NCBI RefSeq assembly: GCF_900167155.1
Contig: NZ_FUXU01000046.1
Coordinates: 1-36,180 of the forward strand
Direction of reading: 5' to 3'
Source: Enterovibrio nigricans DSM 22720
Lineage (GTDB): Bacteria; Pseudomonadota; Gammaproteobacteria; Enterobacterales; Vibrionaceae
Length of the DNA stretch: 36,180 nt
This document shows, one piece after another, positions 1-7,783 of this stretch (positions within the stretch are counted from its first letter, which is position 1; every line of letters starts with the position of its first letter). The notes under the pieces are model-generated. The model was not told the origin of the DNA, searched no databases, and worked only from the letters and a program-made list of their open reading frames with translations. The position numbers and the translations under genes are program-made.

Positions 1-65
1 GTACCGACTCTTGGCTTGAGTGGTGGGACGTTCTCGACCTGAGAGCCATTATTGAGATAGTGCAT
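1..65 (-). CDS. Tail fibre or tail protein, N-terminal fragment (cut by window edge)
   Basis: An ORF opens at base 65 and reads off the left edge (MHYLNNGSQVENVPPLKPRV is visible). Its ATG overlaps the TAA of the preceding gp48-like gene by one base, and GGAG lies eight bases upstream, so it is translationally coupled. In Mu-like phages the gene after gp48 is the tail fibre (Mu S). The visible part is too short for family assignment, so the fibre call rests on position. Confidence 0.6.
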   Translation of the reverse strand, partial: MHYLNNGSQVENVPPLKPRVG

Positions 66-652
66 TACACGCTCTCCTCATAGATGAATTCATAGTACTT
101 ACCGCCTAACTTAAACTGGTTTAGCGTACATTCCAGAATAGCGGCGGTTTGAGATACTAACGGGGTTAAACAATCGTCTAGGCACGTTGCGTAAGCTTGT
201 GTAATGCCTTTGACGCGAATACGTAATAAGTGGCGGTACTTCTCTTCATAGAGAGGATAAGTACAACCACGTAAACAGTGGTGAGGGAAGATTTCTTCAA
301 CCTCGATGTCAAACCCTAAATCAGCGCCTAGCTTGTCGATGTTCCATGCTTGCAAACCACCTTTACGGTGATACTTTTCAACCACAGCTGCACGGCGCGA
401 TTCAAACGTCTGGTTTTGAACTTGGCACTCTGGAAGCCCTAAATACTCTTCCCATTCGTCTAGTAATTGCTGAGTGATTTCAGGGCGCATTTCTAACAAT
501 AAACTGTCTGCGCTTGCCTCTACTGCTTCTAGCCTTGGCGCATAGCCTGCCGCGTATTTATGAAGGTCTAACGATGCTGAACGCTGCCACAAGATACCTC
601 GTGGCATTTGCGCCATGATTGAGTTAGTCCATTGCTCTACAGAGTGGCCCAT
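65..652 (-). CDS. Mu gp48-like tail/baseplate protein (DUF2313, YmfQ family)
   Basis: This 195-aa protein matches the size and position of Mu gp48, a DUF2313 baseplate-periphery protein always found between gp47 (baseplate J) and the tail fibre. The N-terminal part with repeated acidic helices (LLDEWEEYLGLPE) and the later AWNIDKLGADLGFDIEVEE stretch are typical of the family. The start is fixed by GGAG seven bases upstream of ATG, and the gene overlaps the end of the gp47 homologue by 16 bases. It presumably links the wedge to the fibre. The assignment is from family knowledge and synteny. Confidence 0.85.
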   Translation of the reverse strand: MGHSVEQWTNSIMAQMPRGILWQRSASLDLHKYAAGYAPRLEAVEASADSLLLEMRPEITQQLLDEWEEYLGLPECQVQNQTFESRRAAVVEKYHRKGGLQAWNIDKLGADLGFDIEVEEIFPHHCLRGCTYPLYEEKYRHLLRIRVKGITQAYATCLDDCLTPLVSQTAAILECTLNQFKLGGKYYEFIYEESV

Positions 653-1704
653 GTGATCACTCCAAGCTCATGTAACTCATTCGATGCAGCAGGAACGTCA
701 GCATTCAGATCTAGCGAATAGTCTTCAATACCTGGTACTGAACCAATAGCGGTGCGCACTGCACTCACAAGCAAGGTACTAGCAGGGCTTAACGTTTTAA
801 AATAGCTGTTGATACTGGTCTGCACACTGGCGCGAAGCTCTGTGTTATCTGGTGTGATATTGATGTCTAAATCCGTCACTTTCAGCGTTAACTGAATCGG
901 CACTGGCTCGATGCCAGCAGGGCGACCAACGTCACTCCCTGTTGCTGGGTCTTTATGGCGATAAATATAATCAGACATCGCTTGTTGGTCGGTGACATTA
1001 GGCAGAATGTCTGTACGGCCATCAAAGACAAATGCATAGCCAACCGTCGAGCCACCTTGATAGGCATCGATAGCCCAAGCACGAGTAACCCCTGCGACTT
1101 CACGGCACCATGCCACGTAGTCATGCACCGCGCCGCCCATTGGTGGGTTACGCTTACGAAACAGTAAACGCTCAAGCACTTCAGCAACGGATTCTATTTC
1201 CGCACCACCTGAGATTTCACCCGTCACACCATTAGGTTGAATACCTGGCACGGTTGAGACCAATGTCAGCGTTTCACCTGCCGCGAGATTACCCGCCGCG
1301 CCTGATTCTTCCGCTTCTACTTCCACTAAAACGCTGCCACTGTCTGGCGCATTAGATAGCGTCACTCGATATAATCGGCCATCAGAATGCGTCATCACAG
1401 TACCAACGGGAATAGGCACATTACCTGTAAAAGTAACGGGGCCAGCGGCATTCGTTGCAAGCTTTTGAATCACGCCTTCATAGCGCGCTGCATCGATGAT
1501 GGTCTGGTCTTCAGATTCAGTAGAAGGGATGATTTGACGCACAATCCAAGATTGGTAATCGTAGAGATCACGAACGCTGCCACTCACAGAAGAGTTAAGC
1601 GCTTGCTCAATGCCAAACTTAGGTAAAACCTCATCTAACGAGGCTTCAATATCGATTAAACCGCTTTCAATAAGCTGGCGTAGCGTAGGAACGTTAAACG
1701 GCAC
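637..1704 (-). CDS. Baseplate assembly protein J-like (Mu gp47)
   Basis: A 355-aa wedge protein of the contractile-tail baseplate. Family features are an N-terminal helical region (FNVPTLRQLIESGLIDIEAS), a beta-rich middle with a VPIPVGTVMTHSDGRLYRV segment and an AAGNLAAGETL motif, and a C-terminal RKRNPPMGGAVHDYVAWC stretch shared by P2 J/Mu gp47 proteins. It starts with GTG preceded by GGAG at seven bases and overlaps the gp46-like gene by 11 bases, in the invariant order gp45-gp46-gp47-gp48. Length is normal for the family. Confidence 0.92.
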   Translation of the reverse strand: MPFNVPTLRQLIESGLIDIEASLDEVLPKFGIEQALNSSVSGSVRDLYDYQSWIVRQIIPSTESEDQTIIDAARYEGVIQKLATNAAGPVTFTGNVPIPVGTVMTHSDGRLYRVTLSNAPDSGSVLVEVEAEESGAAGNLAAGETLTLVSTVPGIQPNGVTGEISGGAEIESVAEVLERLLFRKRNPPMGGAVHDYVAWCREVAGVTRAWAIDAYQGGSTVGYAFVFDGRTDILPNVTDQQAMSDYIYRHKDPATGSDVGRPAGIEPVPIQLTLKVTDLDINITPDNTELRASVQTSINSYFKTLSPASTLLVSAVRTAIGSVPGIEDYSLDLNADVPAASNELHELGVITWATL

Positions 1705-2149
1705 GTTGCGCCTCCCATCGTTTCATAACGGTCAGTGAGATGACTTCGTTGTCTGGTTTGGTGATATTGATAGACAAGGCAAGGGTTTGAAAACGAGGAA
1801 TAGAGCCAACCACAGACACACTTTTTGCCATCTGGCCATCACCGCTATCAACCAACATCCAAGCCAGTGCATCCTCTGCGTATTTCACCGCACGATTGCG
1901 CACATCGGTAGTCAGTTTTTCACGGTAAAGCAGCCAAAGTTTAGAGCCCCACGGTGCATCGTAAAACGTGTCACCTGGCCAGCCTCTAAAGTCGTTTGAA
2001 TCGTCGGGTAAGCGGTCTGAAGTATCGGCGCGGGCATCAGTGAACAACGAAATCAAAACGAGGGCTGAAACTGTGTCATCTGCGACACTTCCGCCCTCGA
2101 TAATGATTCCTGTGTTTTTCATCATGTCGAACACGATGCTCACGCTCAT
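1694..2149 (-). CDS. Mu gp46-like baseplate protein (GPW/gp25-like)
   Basis: A 151-aa protein of the phage GP46 family, related to P2 W/T4 gp25 wedge proteins. Visible family segments are TSDRLPDDSNDFRGWPGDTF near residue 40 and KLWLLYREKLTTDVRNRAVK in the middle, followed by a beta-strand tail ending close to the gp47 start. It lies immediately downstream of the spike gene and overlaps gp47, so it is part of the baseplate cassette. The Shine-Dalgarno is weak, suggesting coupling to the upstream gene. Confidence 0.88.
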   Translation of the reverse strand: MSVSIVFDMMKNTGIIIEGGSVADDTVSALVLISLFTDARADTSDRLPDDSNDFRGWPGDTFYDAPWGSKLWLLYREKLTTDVRNRAVKYAEDALAWMLVDSGDGQMAKSVSVVGSIPRFQTLALSINITKPDNEVISLTVMKRWEAQRAV

Positions 2150-2151
2150 AG

Positions 2152-2757
2152 TTAACCCACTGGTACTGAAGTATTCCTGTTCTCTGCATCTTTGTGGAAA
2201 TGGCCAAGGTAGCTAAAGCCGCCTGCGGTAAAATCTAAACCGCTAACAACGCTGGCAGAAGTAATGCCGCCAGTAGCAAAAATACCAAGGTCTGTAGATA
2301 TCCCACCTGTCACATGCAAAGGGCCTTGAATCAATGTTTCAGGGGAAATAATAGTGAAGGAATTAGCGGCTTCAAAAATAACGTCGGTTGCTGTAACAAC
2401 CACCTTGCCATCTTTGGTTAAGCGGATTTTATGACCTTCCAAATGGTAGAGGAAAACGTCACCGCTTTCACCCTTTGGACGATATTTTTTATCTTCAACA
2501 GCTACAGCAACCAAGTTACCTAGATTGCCACCGATAGCCGCAAGAATGGCTTCAGAGCCTATAGGTGGGAACGAACTGCAACCGTAGTTTTGAAAGCGCT
2601 CGATGTCATCAACAGATTCATCAGCGTGCATTTTAAGTTGCAAGTTTTGGCGCTGTAAATCTTCAACCACGCCAGACACCACAGCGCGAGTAATCGAACC
2701 TGTAATGCGGCGTTTAATAGGGGCAAGCAATCGCTCAATATAACGTTGAGTTACCAT
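2152..2757 (-). CDS. Baseplate spike protein (Mu gp45-like)
   Basis: A 201-aa homologue of the Mu gp45 membrane-piercing spike. The N-terminal half is the OB-fold region (FQNYGCSSFPPIGSEAILAA, then NLVAVAVED). The C-terminal half is repetitive beta-helix sequence (GPLHVTGGISTDLGIFATGG). Near the C-terminus, H186 and H188 form the HxH pair of GHFHKD, which in Mu gp45 and P2 V binds an iron ion at the spike tip. The ATG overlaps the stop of the P-like gene. The start is supported by this overlap and by the N-terminus of the family. Confidence 0.93.
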   Translation of the reverse strand: MVTQRYIERLLAPIKRRITGSITRAVVSGVVEDLQRQNLQLKMHADESVDDIERFQNYGCSSFPPIGSEAILAAIGGNLGNLVAVAVEDKKYRPKGESGDVFLYHLEGHKIRLTKDGKVVVTATDVIFEAANSFTIISPETLIQGPLHVTGGISTDLGIFATGGITSASVVSGLDFTAGGFSYLGHFHKDAENRNTSVPVG

Positions 2758-3839
2758 TGACCACCGCCTAATGTCGTTTGTTTTTCAACTTCCGCAGGGA
2801 TGTCAAACGCTTCTGGTTTCACCACACTGACCACAGCCAGACGACCTGAATCATCTTCGCTAAACATGATCGAGGCAATCAGCATATCTTCATCCAAACC
2901 TACAATCTCATCTTGAACTGGTACTACCGTATTGAAGTTCCATAACTTGCCCGTTTGCGGAATTCGCCACCCTGTCACCGTGTACTCTGCACCATTGGAG
3001 GTAGCAATACTGCGTTGGCGTTCCCATTGGCCGCGCTTGGCTGCACCTTCCGCAGTAGTGATTTCTTCGTTGATAATAATCATTGGGCGATAGCGATTGA
3101 TATCTGCATCTTTCACTTCAGCTTTGATACCGCCAACCGTTGACAGTGCGGAATCATCCCACGAGCCAAACGAAGCACCGACAGCCTTAACCGTAAAGCT
3201 ACTAAAACGCTGACGCCAGCTGAAGCGACCACGCGCAGCTTTCACATTCTCACCAAGGATTAAAGACACACCCGCACGCTCTGTACTTCTACGCACGATC
3301 ACAAGGTTGCCAAACGTGTCACTGGTTAACAGCACACCACGCTGACGCGCTAGACGAGCAAGCAGCTCATGCGGTGTTTCACCTTGCTCGATTTGAATAC
3401 GAGGGAACGCCGCGCCCACATCGGTATTCACGATCACTTTAATACCGAAAGGCTTACATACCACGTTAGCAATCTGAGTTAACGTTTGGTTGTTGAACTG
3501 GCCTGAAGGGTAGTCAATCGAGCAATCCACTAAGTCAGCGGTTTTGTCTCGACCGCTCACCGATATCATCACCTGGTTTGCATCGTAACTTGGCACCCAA
3601 TCATCCACATAGCCCGTAATCACGCGCTCACCACCAATTTCAATCACACAAGGTTGCCCTTGCTGAATCGGCTCCATGAAGGCTTTGTATTTATCGTCAG
3701 AGCCTTGCCACTTCCAAGTCAGTTCTAAATCAAATGAACCAGACATCGCATTGATTGAGCGAGTCACACTGACCTTAGTCCAGCCACCGTAAACATTACC
3801 GCCAGCTTTCAATACAATTTCATCTAACTGCGTTGTCAT
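2751..3839 (-). CDS. Baseplate hub protein (Mu P/gp44-like)
   Basis: This 362-aa protein is the Mu gpP-type hub, structurally related to T4 gp27 and P2 D. It trimerises to carry the spike encoded next. Family features are the opening VLKAGGNVYGGWTKVSVTRS, the VITGYVDDWVPSYDA segment, and the later QGETPHELLARLARQRGVLL block. The ATG overlaps the end of the N-like gene by four bases and has AGGTG nine bases upstream. Length and order (N-P-gp45) are standard for Mu relatives. Confidence 0.92.
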   Translation of the reverse strand: MTTQLDEIVLKAGGNVYGGWTKVSVTRSINAMSGSFDLELTWKWQGSDDKYKAFMEPIQQGQPCVIEIGGERVITGYVDDWVPSYDANQVMISVSGRDKTADLVDCSIDYPSGQFNNQTLTQIANVVCKPFGIKVIVNTDVGAAFPRIQIEQGETPHELLARLARQRGVLLTSDTFGNLVIVRRSTERAGVSLILGENVKAARGRFSWRQRFSSFTVKAVGASFGSWDDSALSTVGGIKAEVKDADINRYRPMIIINEEITTAEGAAKRGQWERQRSIATSNGAEYTVTGWRIPQTGKLWNFNTVVPVQDEIVGLDEDMLIASIMFSEDDSGRLAVVSVVKPEAFDIPAEVEKQTTLGGGQW

Positions 3840-5155
3840 GAGCTAATCACCTCAATGGAATCTGAAGGCAAGATAAAAGACGGATTAGATAAGCCATTAC
3901 GACGCACAATGCTCTGGCGCGTTTCAGTGTCGCCGTTCTCTTGCCATGCAACCAAAGAAACAGGCACCGTACTGGTGGGCGTGTAAATACTTAACTGAGG
4001 CAACAACTCGGCTCTTGCTCTGGTATCCGCCAGCACCGCTTGACGCAGCACACGAAACTGACGCCACACAGCAGAGTCACCAAGTTCAACGGCATTTGCA
4101 GAAAGCTCTGCTAATTCATTAGCAATGTCATACCCAATCTTCTTGTACTGCTCACCTGTTAATACGGCTTTACGGTCAGCACCCGAAAGGCTATTAATCG
4201 ACTCATCGGTATCAACCAAATCAACACCAATATCCGCGTCACCCATTGCTGAAGCCTTAGACACAGTCGCAGAATTCATAATCAAACGCTTGTACGCATC
4301 GGCATTATTTAGCACGGCTTGCTGCTTCACAGGGTCGGCCACACTAGGCACTGAACTCGCGAAGCCATCAGCGCTATCGATGTTACGGCTTAAACCACCA
4401 GTAACAGCCAGCTCAGCGCGCATACCATCCCAACGGTTTTGCACGTTCTGGTAAACATCGAGGGCACGAATAGGGTCAGTAACCACGCCTTTCACGTCTT
4501 CCAACAGGCCCATGGTTTCACGCGCTAATTCACCAGGGTAGGCCAATAGGTTGCCAATGGAATCTTTGGTACGCATAAGGCGATCTGTCCACTCACGCAG
4601 CTCACTAGGTAGTGATGGCAAACCACGAGTGAATTCATCCAAGTCATCTAAGAACTGATCAACCATATCGCCCACACCTTCCGTGGCCGTCTCATCAAAT
4701 TCTTTCTCAAAGGCATCATTAGCCGCATCTTGTGACTTGGTTGATTCACCTTGCACCTGGCTTGCGGTATCGCGCTTTGAATTCGGGAATAGGTTTTCAC
4801 CTTGTTCAAACACCTCAAAGCTAAACGTGGCTAATCCGTCTGTTTTATTGACTAACTTAAAGCTGCCTTTACCAACCTGAACCTTACGAACGCCAAACCA
4901 AGGATGAATCAGTTCACACGGCCCTGGTGTATTAATCGCTTCAATGATTTGCTGTAGTTTCTCAAAGTAGCCATCACCCACAGTGCGGCCATTAATCATT
5001 TCTTGTTGAAGCACTTTACCGTTATCTTCGGTATAGCCTTGTTCACGCTTAGGGTAAGCATGAGGGATAGCACGGCGACCAAAGTCACCACTTGCATCAT
5101 CTAGGAAAAATTCAACACCACGAATAGAGGCGGTTAAACGATCTTCAAATGCCAT
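3836..5155 (-). CDS. Tail/DNA circularisation protein (Mu N-like, gp43)
   Basis: A 439-aa Mu gpN homologue. Its N-terminus carries the 'DNA circularisation protein N-terminal' domain: FEDRLTASIRGVEFFLDD, then the GRRAIPHAYPKR block and IHPWFGVRKVQVGKG around residue 90. In Mu, N protects and circularises injected DNA and is also a baseplate-proximal tail protein. The remainder is helical. The start is supported by AAGGGG six bases before ATG. It lies between tape measure and hub genes, as in Mu. Confidence 0.9.
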   Translation of the reverse strand: MAFEDRLTASIRGVEFFLDDASGDFGRRAIPHAYPKREQGYTEDNGKVLQQEMINGRTVGDGYFEKLQQIIEAINTPGPCELIHPWFGVRKVQVGKGSFKLVNKTDGLATFSFEVFEQGENLFPNSKRDTASQVQGESTKSQDAANDAFEKEFDETATEGVGDMVDQFLDDLDEFTRGLPSLPSELREWTDRLMRTKDSIGNLLAYPGELARETMGLLEDVKGVVTDPIRALDVYQNVQNRWDGMRAELAVTGGLSRNIDSADGFASSVPSVADPVKQQAVLNNADAYKRLIMNSATVSKASAMGDADIGVDLVDTDESINSLSGADRKAVLTGEQYKKIGYDIANELAELSANAVELGDSAVWRQFRVLRQAVLADTRARAELLPQLSIYTPTSTVPVSLVAWQENGDTETRQSIVRRNGLSNPSFILPSDSIEVISS

Positions 5156-5166
5156 TTAAAGCCCCT

Positions 5167-6945
5167 TTAATTTGTACCCGTATCTGGGTCGATTTGAATG
5201 GTTGGTGAAGAGGAAGTGGCGGTTACTTTTGGTCTGTCGCCTGATACATCAACTTTTACATTCACTTGCCCGCCAATAGGATAGTTAGATTGGCCATCAA
5301 TCTGAGGATAATTACCAGTTAAATAAGAAGGAAGATTTTGATTTGATGGTTCATTCATATAAGCATTTACTTTTTCTTCAGTGATGGCTTTGTCTGAAGC
5401 CCCACCAAACAAGTCACCTACTGTTGTTGACTTGGCCCACTTCCCGAAATCTGTACCGCCAATCAGAGAATCAAGCACAGTATCAACAACAGGGTAAATG
5501 ATTGTCGCTGCCGCAGCGCCTTTCAAAGCTGCGCCCGTTCTGCTTGGTTTCGTTGCACCTGAACCTTTGCCGCCATTTCCTTTTCCATCAGGAAGATCAC
5601 CACCTAAACCACCCATGCCACCACCTGGCATATTTACAACAAACACAGGCATCGCGCCTAAGTCTTGAAAACCACCTTTACCGCCTGCATCGCCACCCTT
5701 ACCTTTACCTAAGAACCTACCAGCAGCATTTACAACATCTAAACCTTTCTTGGCCACAACCAAGCCACCTACAGCCCATGCAGCTGCTTCTCCCCATTTC
5801 AACCAGTTTTGGATGGTTTCATCATCAATGCTATTGATAGTGTCAGCTAAATCTTGAATAGGCTCAGCAAGTCTTTGGTTAGCGAATTTCTGGAATGTAT
5901 TATCTAAAGCAGTTAAAGAACTATTAAATGTAGCGGCGTTTTTTGCTGCGGCCTTTTGGGTATCACCCGCAACTCCAATATCTCCGGTCATTTTACGAAT
6001 GAGATCTTTATTCATTATATCGTAGAGCGATGACAAGCCTTCAATTGCAGTTCCATCAAAAACATCACCTAATTTTACAGGATCGTTTTTTGCTGCATCT
6101 AAAATTTCAAGAAGTAGTTCAACAGGCTCCTTTATTTCCTTTGTGCCTTTTTTGAAAACATCAATTCCTCGCTGATCTAAGAATTCAATTTTCTTCTTAT
6201 CTGAAAATGTTGAAAAAACAGCTTGAATAGAGGTTAGAGCCTCATTGGCATTACCTTTGGTCTTAGCAAATAATTGGAGTAAAGCTCCCATTTGTTTTAC
6301 AGCATCAGGACCTTTGCCTTGATAGGTAGAAAACAATTGTGCTGACACCTCAGCAAGCTCTTTTACGCTAACACTACCTATCGCAAATTGCCCATATAGG
6401 TCATCAATAGTCTTTCTAACCAATTCGGCATCACGAACACCTTTCTCCCTGAACTGTGAAAAAATTGCAGCTGTAGATTGCGCATCGACACCAAAAGCTT
6501 GCATAAATAAGCCCATATTTTCTAAGTTTTCATTTAAAAACTCTAAATCACCAGACTTACCTAACACGCCGCCAACAGCAGAGGCTAAATCTGGGGCGCT
6601 AATGCGTATATCTTTATTGTTCGCAATATCTTGAACTGAAGCTTTTAAGCTTTCGACTTGCTCTGCACTTAATTTTGCATCAGTACCGATACGAACCATC
6701 TGGGAATCAAATGCAGCTACATTACGCACGGTTGCCCCTGTCGCAAATGCCGTGGCCATACCTACATAGCGATTACCTAAAGCGTCAATACCTCGACCAG
6801 CTGCGGCGGTCGAGGTTTTAACGAGTGTCATGGCTTTTTGGTTTTTCTTGGCGAACTCACCCATCGAATTACCATACTGACGCGCCTTAGCCGCTAGGTT
6901 ACCTGCAAGGTTTAAGACAATATCGGTTTCAAGTTTCTGTGCCAT
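5167..6945 (-). CDS. Tail tape measure protein
   Basis: A 592-aa, largely helical protein that sets tail length and is injected with DNA. It has the TP901-type tape-measure N-terminal core (AFDSQMVRIGTDAKLSAEQV, then an EKGVRDAELVRKTIDDLYG helix). Two hydrophobic stretches follow (AAAWAVGGLVVA and AALKGAAAATIIYPVVDTVL), separated by a glycine-rich linker (GKGKGGDAGGKGG and MPGGGMGGLGG). It starts 17 bases inside the end of the frameshifted chaperone reading frame, the usual arrangement. At about 0.15 nm per residue the length implies a tail shaft of roughly 90 nm (rule-of-thumb estimate). It is shorter than many tape measures but complete. Confidence 0.93.
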   Translation of the reverse strand: MAQKLETDIVLNLAGNLAAKARQYGNSMGEFAKKNQKAMTLVKTSTAAAGRGIDALGNRYVGMATAFATGATVRNVAAFDSQMVRIGTDAKLSAEQVESLKASVQDIANNKDIRISAPDLASAVGGVLGKSGDLEFLNENLENMGLFMQAFGVDAQSTAAIFSQFREKGVRDAELVRKTIDDLYGQFAIGSVSVKELAEVSAQLFSTYQGKGPDAVKQMGALLQLFAKTKGNANEALTSIQAVFSTFSDKKKIEFLDQRGIDVFKKGTKEIKEPVELLLEILDAAKNDPVKLGDVFDGTAIEGLSSLYDIMNKDLIRKMTGDIGVAGDTQKAAAKNAATFNSSLTALDNTFQKFANQRLAEPIQDLADTINSIDDETIQNWLKWGEAAAWAVGGLVVAKKGLDVVNAAGRFLGKGKGGDAGGKGGFQDLGAMPVFVVNMPGGGMGGLGGDLPDGKGNGGKGSGATKPSRTGAALKGAAAATIIYPVVDTVLDSLIGGTDFGKWAKSTTVGDLFGGASDKAITEEKVNAYMNEPSNQNLPSYLTGNYPQIDGQSNYPIGGQVNVKVDVSGDRPKVTATSSSPTIQIDPDTGTN

Positions 6946-7081
6946 TGGATTGTTCTCTTAGTTTTCGATAGGTTTTGAGTAGTCGCCGCAAAGGCATGGC
7001 AGTGGTGACGCTTAACGGAATTCTTGAACACATCGCAAGTTGCAAGTTTTCACAGACTTCCGGTAGCGCCTTAAGATCGCC
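6929..7081 (-). CDS. Tail assembly chaperone, -2 frameshift extension (Mu gp41/gp42 type)
   Basis: This reading frame has no start of its own and is reached from the upstream chaperone gene at GGGGGCGA (7084-7077). A -2 slip lets translation continue as GGC GAT CTT for 50 codons (GDLKALPEVCENLQLAMCSR onward) to a TGA at 6929, 17 bases inside the tape measure gene. The product would be about 162 aa: 112 zero-frame plus 50 extension residues. The -1 alternative ends after about 23 codons and looks non-protein-like. Mu is known to use a -2 shift at the same GGGGGCGA sequence in its tail chaperone gene (Xu, Hendrix and Duda). The shift itself is inferred here. Confidence 0.85.
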   Translation of the reverse strand, partial: GDLKALPEVCENLQLAMCSRIPLSVTTAMPLRRLLKTYRKLREQSNGTET

Positions 7082-7415
7082 CCCTGTTTTCGAGCTCCTT
7101 GGTAATCAGCTCATCAAGCTCACTTGCTTTTTCTTGCAGCAGTTTAAAGTCGTCTTGGTGCAGCTTTCTTAACTCCTTGATAGAGATAGGCCCCTGAACA
7201 CTGCCAATGTACTCAACCTGACGAACAAGAAGCTCAATGCCATAAAGCACATCAGAGGTGTACGCCATGGCCACACCCTCATTCACGATCACTTTCTCTG
7301 CCGCTAACTGCGCATCGATGTAATCACCAGAGCTTAACTCTCTTAGACCAACTTCATGGTGGACGGCTTCGCCCACCTTGAAACCATGATCCAATGCAAA
7401 GGTCATGATGGCCAT
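7071..7415 (-). CDS. Tail assembly chaperone, short form (Mu gp41-like)
   Basis: A 114-aa phage tail assembly protein located between the tail tube and tape measure genes, the fixed position of the G/GT-type chaperone. It contains FALDHGFKVGEAVHHEV and LRELSSGDYIDAQLAAEKV, typical of the Mu gp41/P2 E family. The GGAG Shine-Dalgarno sits eight bases before the ATG. Its last codons run AGG GGG CGA TCT TAA and contain the slippery GGGGGCGA, so a minority of ribosomes should produce the longer fusion annotated separately. Both forms normally coat the tape measure during tail assembly. Confidence 0.92.
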   Translation of the reverse strand: MAIMTFALDHGFKVGEAVHHEVGLRELSSGDYIDAQLAAEKVIVNEGVAMAYTSDVLYGIELLVRQVEYIGSVQGPISIKELRKLHQDDFKLLQEKASELDELITKELENRGRS

Positions 7416-7768
7416 TAGATTTTCTCCGCAGGGTTGCCTTCGAACGTGCCCGTAATATCACCAGAGTCACTTAACTGGAAAGGGGCTTGTGGTGATGCAC
7501 CTGTAATCATGTAGTCGACACCGTTATCGCCTTCCCAAGTTAAAGTGGCGTCTGTCATGTTATTAATCTCGATGACATCCACATCTTCATCAGCAGCAAT
7601 GACTACCGCTACAGTAGATGGCGTGAACTCTTTCGACTTACCCCAAATACGGTTTGGCCCTGCGTGAGAAACGTGAGTGAAACCACCTGGGTTCAAAGTT
7701 GAACCCTTCTTTGTTTTTAGTTGCTTGCTGTTAGCACGAACAACAACTTGACCAAGGATTTGTCCCAT
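7415..7768 (-). CDS. Tail tube protein (Mu M-like, gp40)
   Basis: This 117-aa protein directly follows the sheath gene and matches the Mu tail tube family (Mu gpM). Its N-terminus (GQILGQVVVRANSKQLKTKK) and the LNPGGF segment are characteristic, and the rest is beta-rich as expected for a stacked tube ring. GGAG lies eight bases before ATG, and the stop is next to the chaperone start. It would polymerise inside the sheath under control of the tape measure and chaperone encoded next. Confidence 0.92.
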   Translation of the reverse strand: MGQILGQVVVRANSKQLKTKKGSTLNPGGFTHVSHAGPNRIWGKSKEFTPSTVAVVIAADEDVDVIEINNMTDATLTWEGDNGVDYMITGASPQAPFQLSDSGDITGTFEGNPAEKI

Positions 7769-7783
7769 GGTGTGTACTCCCTA

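Noticed and set aside
5502-5837. Plus-strand open frame rich in His/Leu over the tape measure gene
   Set aside because: Antisense shadow of a glycine- and alanine-rich coding region; no ribosome site and composition explained by the real gene.
7021-7073. -1 frameshift as the route from the chaperone gene
   Set aside because: The -1 frame ends after about 23 codons without reaching the tape measure start; the -2 frame is longer and ends in the normal overlap.
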